Assembly: GCF_000688475.1 (NCBI RefSeq) | Contig: NZ_JIAN01000006.1 | Coordinates: 780,866 to 844,865, forward strand | DNA: 64,000 nucleotides | Source: Cellulomonas sp. URHE0023 | Lineage (GTDB): Bacteria > Actinomycetota > Actinomycetes > Actinomycetales > Cellulomonadaceae | Direction: 5' to 3' | Shown: positions 29,086 to 36,821 of the stretch, piece after piece | How positions within the stretch are numbered: the stretch's first letter is position 1 | How the letters are laid out: every line of letters starts with the position of its first letter | Translations under genes and position numbers: made by a program | Notes under the pieces: model-generated | What the model was told of the DNA's origin: nothing | The model's input: only the letters and a program-made list of their open reading frames with translations | Database searches by the model: none

Positions 29086-31287
29086 TCAATTCATGATCTG
29101 GAAGTTCATTTCCGCCGGGGATTCCTTGCCATTCACGAAAAGATGGTCGGCGCCACCGGCCGACTCCCCACCGTCCGCCGTCCACACCGTCACCGCGTTC
29201 CCGGGTGTGGCGTCGTCCGTGGTGAGTCGGATGTAGTACTGCCCGGCAGGCACGTTGAGCTCTTGATCGAACTTCACCGTGTGCATTGCGTTGTCCTTGA
29301 GCTCGGCCGCGTCGATCGTGCCCTTGTACAACGGAGTCTTCACGTTGTCGGCGACATTCAGCTGCCCAAATTCAAAATTGAGGTGCGAGGTGTTCGTCCG
29401 AGAATACGTAGCAACGTCGACCGAGGCCGCGCCCACGTCAGATGCAGCCAGATCAAAGGTCTGCAAAATCTCCGTTTGACCGGCGATCTCACCAGCGGGC
29501 GCCATCGTCGCATCCGCGGTGCTGGTGGCGTAGACGACCTCGCTGAACAGTTGGTCGACGCCGATGCCCTTTCGGATCCACACCCGGGCGCTCTCGGCGT
29601 CCGAGTACGTCTCGGCGGCGTCGGAGTACGGGTAGTAGACATAGTCTCGGTCGAGCAGCGCCTGAAGGGGCTGGCTGTATTCGCTATACCTATGTCCCCA
29701 AACCTCGTCGTTGGGGTCATAGAATACCACGTTAGGCTTGTTGTTTTCGATGTCCGAGATCACGTCGGGCATATAGGCTTCGGCGATCCATGGCGCGAGT
29801 CCACTGGCGACCCGGCTTGCCCGGCGGACATCGTTATCGAGATAGGTCTGCACATCCATAGAAGCGTCGAAAAAGTAACCGCCTGACGGAACGTACTTCT
29901 CGAGGTAGTAACTCGATGCGCGCCGATCAAAGGCGTGCGTCAAGCCATGTACGCCCTTAAGCCCGGCGCCCCACGTTGGGGCGAAACACAGGACGAAGAG
30001 CAAGATTGTTGCGAACACAGCACGTCGGTCCCTAGCCTCCAGAACGACGCGTTCGACGAGATAGGCGACGCAGAACCAGGAAAACATGGTGTAAGCGGTG
30101 CCGTGAAAGTCAGCGTAGCCCCGAATTCCGGTGTAAACCGTGAATAGTGCGGTCGCCACACTCAAGGCAGAACTGAATTTGAACACGTAGCAGCACATGG
30201 CCACATTGCCGACGATTAAGACCGCAGACACAAGGGACGAGAACGTGTAGAGTTGTGAAAACGTCGCCGCGACGTACTCTGCATACTGGACTAGCCCATT
30301 CAGAACCGTGCCGGCCGGCGTGCTCGCGATGCCCAGGTATTTGGGGTAGATTTCCGTGTTGAAAGTAAACGCCTGGTAGATCATCGCACGCAGCGCATGT
30401 TTCAGGGCGAAATAAGCCGTATAAAGCGCGAGCAACGCTAGTAGCAGTCCAGCGAGGGGCGTGAAGCGACCGAGCAAGCGTTTGCTACTGGTGACGACAC
30501 CGTGCCAATCAGCATTGCCCTCTCCGCCTGCGCGAGCGCGTTCGATTTCGACCAGGACGACGCCCAGGAATATGGCAGCGACAGCGTAGACCGACATGAG
30601 CGCCGTCCCAACGGCGAAGAATATCGCGAGAGCGATGGCGACGGTGCTGGACTTTGGCAGTCTTTGTGGCTTACTTGTGGCGAATCTGAAAAACTCGAGG
30701 TACAGCACCAACAGCGCCATGCTCTGAACCATGTCGGAAAGCACCGTGCCCACGAGGGGGTTTCGAGCCATGTCGAGCACGAAGAGCACGGGAAGAAGGA
30801 GGAGGGTCCTGGTGCCGAATGTCTTCTTATAGCGATAGTAGATAAACAGGAAGAAGCTGGCAATGATCGCATAAAAGCACACTCGGAAACCCGCAACTGA
30901 CGACACGCCCATTCGCGCGAACAGTCCCATTATATAATACATCAATGGCGTGTGCTGGGAGAAGAAGTCTTTGTAGACCGTCCCGCCATCCGCAACCGCC
31001 AGTGCCCCTACGAGGTTATCCAGCTCGTCGACAAAGGGGGTGGCAAAAGTCAGATAGGGCATCATAAGCAAGAAGATGAGCAGGAAGAACGCGAGAATTC
31101 CGCGCTCATGTCGCAGGGTCCGCAGGGCCCTCGCGAGAATGCCCGGCTTCTCTTCGACCTCCGACGCGGGGAAGGTAGCGCGTGTCTTGGGGCGGGCGAC
31201 GACAGGGGACGCTTGATCCAGCGGTCGGCCCTCGACGGAGGCGGTTTCGGAGGACACTGTCTCCGGTGCACTACGGAAGTCGCTCAA
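29086..31287 (-). CDS. GT-C-type membrane protein with C-terminal sugar-binding-like domain, lower GC
   Basis: About 733 residues from TTG 31287 (GTG 31257 and a longer frame to ATG 31389 are alternatives). An N-terminal soluble stretch is followed by about ten membrane helices. The first loop has PFVDELDN and YKDFFSQHTPLMYYI, resembling the DE and HTP/PPL elements of PMT/ArnT-like GT-C enzymes. The last 140 residues (ILQTFDLAAS to AVTVWTADGG) resemble the jelly-roll domain found at the end of some O-antigen membrane proteins. A 60-base sample (30361-30420) has 31 G+C, against 46 of 60 at 22081-22140, so the gene was probably acquired. Confidence 0.75.
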   Translation of the reverse strand: MSDFRSAPETVSSETASVEGRPLDQASPVVARPKTRATFPASEVEEKPGILARALRTLRHERGILAFFLLIFLLMMPYLTFATPFVDELDNLVGALAVADGGTVYKDFFSQHTPLMYYIMGLFARMGVSSVAGFRVCFYAIIASFFLFIYYRYKKTFGTRTLLLLPVLFVLDMARNPLVGTVLSDMVQSMALLVLYLEFFRFATSKPQRLPKSSTVAIALAIFFAVGTALMSVYAVAAIFLGVVLVEIERARAGGEGNADWHGVVTSSKRLLGRFTPLAGLLLALLALYTAYFALKHALRAMIYQAFTFNTEIYPKYLGIASTPAGTVLNGLVQYAEYVAATFSQLYTFSSLVSAVLIVGNVAMCCYVFKFSSALSVATALFTVYTGIRGYADFHGTAYTMFSWFCVAYLVERVVLEARDRRAVFATILLFVLCFAPTWGAGLKGVHGLTHAFDRRASSYYLEKYVPSGGYFFDASMDVQTYLDNDVRRASRVASGLAPWIAEAYMPDVISDIENNKPNVVFYDPNDEVWGHRYSEYSQPLQALLDRDYVYYPYSDAAETYSDAESARVWIRKGIGVDQLFSEVVYATSTADATMAPAGEIAGQTEILQTFDLAASDVGAASVDVATYSRTNTSHLNFEFGQLNVADNVKTPLYKGTIDAAELKDNAMHTVKFDQELNVPAGQYYIRLTTDDATPGNAVTVWTADGGESAGGADHLFVNGKESPAEMNFQIMN

Positions 31288-31559
31288 GGATCGCCTCGCT
31301 CTAGTCTGCCTCGTCGTGTCGGACGGGGCGCAGTCGTGCAGGCCGGAGCCAACCAGGCTGAGGAGTCGATGGTCGACGTCGCACGGCACGGAAGACTACC
31401 GGATCGGCCTGGAGCGGCCGGCTGGCAGCCTGGGCACCTGGTTACGAGGGCGAGTGTTGCGGAGGTTCGCCCGGCCCCCGATACCTTCACCGCACGACTG
31501 GCGGGCACGGTGCCCAATCCGAACATCGACCGCCGAGGTGCCTTGGATGCGCGTCGCAT

Positions 31560-31784
31560 CACAAACCAGGTGTCGCGGGTCGTCTTGGGGGTCCACTCGG
31601 CGACGACTGCGCCGTCTGCGTCCATACAAATGAGGGTGAGTTCGAGGTCGCGCTTGTCGCTCGGAGACAAGCCCATCGTCTCGACATCGAGGACCAGGTA
31701 GAGAACGGCTGGACCTGGCGGCTCTTGCGGCTCGATCGTCGACCTTTCAGACCGATCGGTCGCGAGAAGATGCCCATCGTGCAT
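31560..31784 (-). pseudogene. N-terminal fragment of a DEDD (DnaQ-like) 3'-5' exonuclease
   Basis: The frame starting at ATG 31784 encodes a 27-residue lead followed by VLYLVLDVETMGLSPSDKRD and ICMDADGAVVAEWTPKT. This matches the first exonuclease motif (D-x-E, here D33 and E35) and following strand of DnaQ-like enzymes. About 75 residues in, similarity stops and the frame runs on as low-complexity Arg/Ser sequence to 31284, with no Exo II or Exo III motif. I therefore call it a truncated exonuclease. The next gene at 31287 begins at its far end. Confidence 0.4.
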
Positions 31785-32330
31785 GCCTTCCGGTCACTGA
31801 GCGCCGTTCGGCGCCCCTAGAGGCATCGGCCGGCCTTGATATCACCTCAATGTCGCGAGGGTGTCGATCCCGAGCTCGAATTGTGTCGATGCGGTCCCGT
31901 TCGACGCAGACCTCGTGAAGTCGTCGTTCACGCCGTACGCACGTGGTCCCAGCAGGCGCGCCCGTACTCAAGCGCCGACCTGTCGCTGATCGTCGGCTTC
32001 ACGCTTGGGCTGGTCGGGCGTCTCTGGGCTCGCGCCCCCTATGGCTTCCGCTGGAATGTAGGCGGAGGCGCACGACTTACGGCAACGCGCGGTCGGAGCC
32101 TTCGCCCGCTTCCAGCGCGGCACAGATCCAGTGAGTTGCGGTAGCGTGGCCGGCGATCGCGACGGCGGGCCTGGGCGGCGTCATTCCGCCCGACCGCCTC
32201 GGCGTAGCGAGCGACGGCGATCGACGACAAACTCACTAGACGGCCCGCTCGTCCCGAACGAAGCGACCCAGCCGCCCTATTCGATGCGCTGCTACCCGAG
32301 CCACCCACGGCGCGGGGAAGCCACCCTCGT
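31785..32330. other. About 550 bases with no convincing gene
   Basis: Several short frames exist on both strands, but none shows the third-position GC bias or any family similarity. A tight palindrome, GCGCCG-TT-CGGCGC, lies at 31801-31814. I see no transposase or long inverted repeats. It looks like decayed sequence between an exonuclease fragment and a coupled tail frame. Confidence 0.5.
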
Positions 32331-32337
32331 CGTTGAC

Positions 32338-32430
32338 ATGACTAGGCTCGGCGGCATAACGTCCGAGGCCATCGACGCCTCGTTCGCCGGCACTGGGAAC
32401 CTAGATTCGCTGACCGAGGACGGGTTATGA
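32338..32430 (+). pseudogene. Tail frame coupled to the methyltransferase gene (ATGA overlap)
   Basis: A frame ending MTRLGGITSEAIDASF...LTEDGL stops at 32430, and its TGA overlaps the ATG of the next gene. It is open back to at least 32131, but only the last 30 or so codons look plausibly coding. It may be the 3' remnant of a gene once co-translated with the methyltransferase. A chance frame is possible. Confidence 0.3.
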
Positions 32431-33155
32431 ATCGCTTCGATCGGCTGTTCAACGTCGATGAACGAGTCGCTGCTGTGGCCGTACCGGGCCTCCGGCGTCG
32501 CGCGTTGGCCTACGCGTTACTGCGTCCAAGCCAACTGAAGTACCTGAGTCCACGCGACGCGACCCTGCGCAAGAAGGCGAACGGTGGACTTCCGTTCCAC
32601 GACGGCATTCCATGGGTTACCTACGATGCACTCAGGACCCTCGAATCGATCGTGACGCCGAGGATGCGAGTCTTCGAGTTCGGGGCCGGCGGTTCGACCG
32701 TCTTCTTCGCGAAGCTCGCCGCCCACGTCGTCAGCGTCGAGCATGATGCAGGCTGGCAGCTGCTGGTGCGCGAGGAACTCGCTGACAGGTCCAATGTCGA
32801 GTTCATCCTGGCGGAACCCGACCCGCGAGTGCTCGGCGACACCCCCGGGGCGCTGTCGCGTAACTATCCCGACCATCACTTCACGACCTACACCAGCAGC
32901 ATCGACCGGTTCGACAACGGGTCGTTCGACATCGTCCTGGTGGATGGACGCGCGCGCGTCGCAAGCGCCCAGCACTCGTATGCCAAGGTCAAGCCGGGCG
33001 GATGGTTGGTGCTGGACAACTCTGAGCGACCCGACTACGGGCAGATCTCCACCGACCTCGCGGCAATGGGCTGGAGGCAGAAGAACTACTTCGGCATCGG
33101 CCCGTACGAGAACCTGCTCTGGCAGACCACGATCTTCACTCGGCCGGAGGTTTGA
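32427..33155 (+). CDS. Class I SAM-dependent methyltransferase-like protein
   Basis: 242 residues. VFEFGAGGSTVFFAKLAAHVVSVEHD is the Rossmann motif I and acidic motif II, and FDIVLVDGRARV is the motif IV strand. The layout resembles methyltransferases and FkbM-like proteins in polysaccharide clusters that keep a GxGxST loop. The substrate is unknown; a sugar or lipid-linked glycan is likely from context. It is the only complete plus-strand gene between rmlA and rmlC and is convergent with the FkbM-GT fusion. Confidence 0.8.
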   Translation: MNRFDRLFNVDERVAAVAVPGLRRRALAYALLRPSQLKYLSPRDATLRKKANGGLPFHDGIPWVTYDALRTLESIVTPRMRVFEFGAGGSTVFFAKLAAHVVSVEHDAGWQLLVREELADRSNVEFILAEPDPRVLGDTPGALSRNYPDHHFTTYTSSIDRFDNGSFDIVLVDGRARVASAQHSYAKVKPGGWLVLDNSERPDYGQISTDLAAMGWRQKNYFGIGPYENLLWQTTIFTRPEV

Positions 33156-33222
33156 TCGTTCGCGAGGGGGTCACTTACCCGAAGTCGGTTCAACGACGAA
33201 CCACTAGGGCGTGCGCAAAGGT

Positions 33223-35592
33223 TCAGCGCCTGAGCGTCCTCCGGAGAGCCATTCGGGCCCGCCAGGTCCTCGAACCTTCGATGAGCGCCAGCCGAGCCTC
33301 GGCGTCAGCCCGGCGACTACCTTCCTCGGCTGCTCGGACGTCAGCCGAAGCGCGCGCATCAAGAGCGTCGCCGAGCTCAGTACGCAGCGCCGCGTTCGCG
33401 TGGCGGCTTTCACTGAGTTCGGCACGCAGCGCCGCGTTCGCCTCGCCGCTATCGCGGAGCTGCTGCACAAGCCCGTCGCGCTCCACGACGAATCCCTCGT
33501 GCATCTCGACATACCCCAGATGACCCTCGACAAGGGCACCGTGCTGTGCCGTGAGGGCCGCGTGCGTCGCGACGAGGTCGTCGTGTTCGCTGGCCACCCT
33601 TGCCAGGTCCGCCTCCGCAGCGCTCGCCGAGGCACGCCAGCGCTGTCCGGCCACTGCCGACCGGGCAACGGAGCCGACCAGTTCTGCGAAGGCCGTCGGA
33701 ACCTTCTCGACGGCCTGGTCGAGGAACGCACGGACCGCCGAGTCGTACTCCACCGCGCGGACAGGGTTAAGCAGGTCACCGGCGGCGGTCTTCGCAAGCT
33801 TCTGTCCGAGTCCCGGCTCATCGACGAGTCGACGGAGCGCGATGGCGAGGCTCTCGACGTCCCGGGCGACATAGCTCAGCCCCGTGACGCCGTCTCGAAG
33901 ATACTCAGCGGGTCCGCCGACATTTGCGTACACAACCGGGACGCCGTAGCTCGTCGCCTCGAACGGCACCCGCCCGAATGCCTCTGCGTGCGACGTGACC
34001 GCCACGACATCGAGATCTCTGTACACCTCGTCACGGTCCGCGATCGCACCCCGAAGGTACACATGGTCCGCAATACCGCGCTCAGCCGCCAGCTGCTCCA
34101 CACGTTGACGGTCAGGGTCGGACGCCGGTCCAATCAGGTCAAGCTCGATCTCGACGCCCAACTCACGAAGGATCGAGATGGCGCGGACGGCATCTTCCTG
34201 CCCCTTGCGCAAGTTGAGACTCGCGACGATGCCTACACGGATCGGTCCGGCGGACGCTCCCGCCCGTGGAGGCGTCGACGCCTCTAGCGACGGGACGGGC
34301 GAGACGACGACGACTCGCTCTGCGTGGGTGCCGAAGAGGTGGGCTGCGACAGCCGCGGAGTTCGCCACCACGACTGCCGAGAGCGTCTCGATGAGAGCGC
34401 CCATCTGCGCGACATCGCCGGCGGGCGGAACGAGGCCGTGATCGAGATCGACGTACTCGCGCAGATACCAGACGTGCGGCTTCCTGAGGGCACTGGCGGC
34501 AATCGCGCCTTGCGGAATCACGCCACTCTGGCTCAAGACGACGTCCGCGTCGACCAGTGCCAGTGAATCAATGAGCGGCAGTTGAACAAAGTCGTTGTTC
34601 AGCCATGCATCAGGACCGGTCTCCGACCCTACGGGCGGAACTGACCACCACGGCATGTGCGGAACCACGTCGACCGAGCCACCGCAGCGGACGAGCTCGT
34701 GTTCGATCCCCAAGGCAGGCTCAGCGACGACCGTATGGACCATGAACCCCTGAGCGACGAGACGCTCGACCATCTCCACATGGCTGCGCTGGGCGCCTGT
34801 GACACCGCCCGAGTGCAAGACTGCCGATACTGTCCTGCACCGATCCGCGCGCACGCAATACAGGTTCGCGTAGCTCGCGGGGTCGATCAGCGCTGTCCAA
34901 TCAGCGCCCGCGCGCAGCTCCCGCCACGCACGGGAAGACTCGTCTAGCACGAAAAGGCGAAAGCCGTAGCCGGTCAGCCGCTCGACCAGGTCGTCGCCCG
35001 TCACACCTGCGCGGACCAGGCACTTCGGATTCATCTCGACGAGCATCCGGACGTCGCCGTAGCGGTCGAACGCGCTTTCGAGTCCACGCAGGGCGTCGAG
35101 CTCGTAACCCTCGACGTCTAGCTTGATGACGATCCGCTCACCGTGAGGAAGGCTGAGGTCGGCCGCGGTGACCGCCGGGACCTCCACCGACTCCTCGGTC
35201 GGCGAGTTGGGGTGCCCTCCGAACCCTGAGTTGTCCGAGGCCTCGGTCAGCTGGATCATTGCGGTGCCGCTCTTCGCGGCGAAGGCAGCGACCACGACGT
35301 CGATGTCCGGGTGTGCCGACGAGTCGACGTTCCGCTTCAGGACCTGCGCGTTGACCGGCGACGCCTCCACCGCGACGACATGCGCGTCGGGTGCTGCCGA
35401 CTTGCCGAGCAGGCTGTAATAGCCGACATGAGCGCCGATGTCGAGGATCACGTCGGCACCCGTAGCGACGGTCCGGAACAACGCCGTCGACGCCGACTCG
35501 TACCCGCGCTCCTCGTACCACCGGCGGTTTCGTTCGGGCGCTTCGAGCGAAAAGTCGCAATCGAGCGGCTGGACGCGGACCATCGATTCCAC
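33223..35592 (-). CDS. FkbM methyltransferase - glycosyltransferase fusion with C-terminal coiled coil
   Basis: 789 residues from GTG 35592, preceded by AAGGAG. Residues about 20-230 form an FkbM domain with DIGAHVGYYSLLG at 51-63, the VVAVEASP motif and VIKLDVEGYELDALRG. A GT4 domain covers about 255-645 (VLHSGGVTGAQRS, VASLNLRKGQEDAV, EAFGRVPFEATSYGVPVVY). The last 120 residues form a heptad-rich helix and end in SRTWRARMALRRTLRR, a tail seen in several genes here. A single polypeptide could extend and methylate the same chain, capping it. It is the last of three minus-strand genes starting at 38580. Confidence 0.93.
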   Translation of the reverse strand: MESMVRVQPLDCDFSLEAPERNRRWYEERGYESASTALFRTVATGADVILDIGAHVGYYSLLGKSAAPDAHVVAVEASPVNAQVLKRNVDSSAHPDIDVVVAAFAAKSGTAMIQLTEASDNSGFGGHPNSPTEESVEVPAVTAADLSLPHGERIVIKLDVEGYELDALRGLESAFDRYGDVRMLVEMNPKCLVRAGVTGDDLVERLTGYGFRLFVLDESSRAWRELRAGADWTALIDPASYANLYCVRADRCRTVSAVLHSGGVTGAQRSHVEMVERLVAQGFMVHTVVAEPALGIEHELVRCGGSVDVVPHMPWWSVPPVGSETGPDAWLNNDFVQLPLIDSLALVDADVVLSQSGVIPQGAIAASALRKPHVWYLREYVDLDHGLVPPAGDVAQMGALIETLSAVVVANSAAVAAHLFGTHAERVVVVSPVPSLEASTPPRAGASAGPIRVGIVASLNLRKGQEDAVRAISILRELGVEIELDLIGPASDPDRQRVEQLAAERGIADHVYLRGAIADRDEVYRDLDVVAVTSHAEAFGRVPFEATSYGVPVVYANVGGPAEYLRDGVTGLSYVARDVESLAIALRRLVDEPGLGQKLAKTAAGDLLNPVRAVEYDSAVRAFLDQAVEKVPTAFAELVGSVARSAVAGQRWRASASAAEADLARVASEHDDLVATHAALTAQHGALVEGHLGYVEMHEGFVVERDGLVQQLRDSGEANAALRAELSESRHANAALRTELGDALDARASADVRAAEEGSRRADAEARLALIEGSRTWRARMALRRTLRR

Positions 35593-35624
35593 GACGGGTC
35601 TCCTTCGGTCGTGCGGGGGGGCAG

Positions 35625-36821
35625 TCAGGCAGCTACGGCAGGTTCGATGCCGAGGGCAATGAGGATCTGGTCGACCATGCGAGCCGGGCTGTAGTGCTCG
35701 TTCGCGTGCGTCTGAGCGGCTCGGCCGATGGCGAGACCACGGTCTTGATAGCGATCGACGATCTCGGTCAGGGCCCCATCCCACTCGTCGACACGCACGA
35801 GCATCCCGGTCACGCCCTCCTCGATCGCCTTCGACATCGTGTAGGTCGGCGAAGCGAGCGTCGGGATCGCGACCGCAGCAGCGTCGAAGTACTTGAGCTC
35901 CGACTTGCAGTTGGTGAAGCGGTTGTCCTGCAACGGCGCGATGTTGACCTCGGTCTCAGCAATGAGACGCTGAAGCTCCATGTAGTTCGTCGGAGCGACC
36001 ACATCGATCCGGTCCTCGAGCTCGGCGAGGGGGGAGTCCTTGAGCTCGAGATATCCGACGAGTCGCAATCGCACGCGAGGGTCGCTCCGCAGCACTCGAG
36101 CGACGGCACCGGCCACGAGCGCGAAGTCCCGGTTGTGGGTCGGTGTACCGCTGAAGTATCCGAGGTGAAGCGACCCGTCGCCGCGATTCCCGCCGGCCTC
36201 GCGGGCGGCGACGAGCGCCCGGGAGTACTCGATCTGCTCAGCGCCCATGAAGTTAGGGATGATGCGGATCGGCTTGTCGACGACCTCACGTGTCCGATCG
36301 GCCAGAAATTCGTTCGTCACGATGATCTCGTCGGCGAACTCCATGGTCTGCCGCATGCGGGCGAACGCTCCGAACCACCAGTTCCAGACATGCTCCGCGG
36401 CGTCAGGCAGCCCCTCGTGCTGGTCGAGTGTCATGACGACCTCGGGCACCATGGCGATGTCGAAGACGTAGTCATCCACATCGAAGAACACCTTGGTCCC
36501 GAAGCGGCGGGCAACCGACATGAGCTGCGCAACCTGGTCGCTGTACGGCACGCGACACACGACGAGGATGTCGGCCTCTTTCACGATCGAAAGGAGTCGC
36601 TCACCATCGCGCTCGAAGAACCAACTCGCGCTCACTCCCGGGGCATGCGCATTGAGTGCGTTGGCCGTGTTGAAGCACCGGTAGCGGAACGTGCTGCCGT
36701 CAGGACCGCGGTAGTAATAGGCAACCTTGACCTCTCCGGCCCTAAACGTCCGCACCCGGTCGACGAGCGGGACTTCCCAGGGGTCCCGGTAGTCCATCGA
36801 GCGGATCGGAATGTCAAACAT
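35625..36821 (-). CDS. Glycosyltransferase (GT4-like)
   Basis: 398 residues. VAYYYRGPDGSTFRYRCF opens the protein; VFFDVDDYVFD and TNEFLADRTREVV lie in the linker of the two Rossmann folds; LGYFSGTPTHNRDFALVA and CKSELKYFDAAAVAIPTLAS mark the donor half. This pattern is common in rhamnan/O-antigen glycosyltransferases of the WsaE/RgpF-associated kind. It overlaps the WsaF-like gene by eight bases and is 32 bases from the FkbM-GT gene, so the three form one unit. Confidence 0.85.
   Translation of the reverse strand: MFDIPIRSMDYRDPWEVPLVDRVRTFRAGEVKVAYYYRGPDGSTFRYRCFNTANALNAHAPGVSASWFFERDGERLLSIVKEADILVVCRVPYSDQVAQLMSVARRFGTKVFFDVDDYVFDIAMVPEVVMTLDQHEGLPDAAEHVWNWWFGAFARMRQTMEFADEIIVTNEFLADRTREVVDKPIRIIPNFMGAEQIEYSRALVAAREAGGNRGDGSLHLGYFSGTPTHNRDFALVAGAVARVLRSDPRVRLRLVGYLELKDSPLAELEDRIDVVAPTNYMELQRLIAETEVNIAPLQDNRFTNCKSELKYFDAAAVAIPTLASPTYTMSKAIEEGVTGMLVRVDEWDGALTEIVDRYQDRGLAIGRAAQTHANEHYSPARMVDQILIALGIEPAVAA

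Noticed and set aside
31836..32144. Plus-strand frame of 102 codons in the decayed region
   Set aside because: No family similarity or coding bias, and it is one of several overlapping short frames on both strands.
28790..32430. Insertion sequence or genomic island with integrase
   Set aside because: No transposase, integrase, terminal inverted repeats or tRNA target site could be seen, so only an insertion or exchange of unknown mechanism is claimed.
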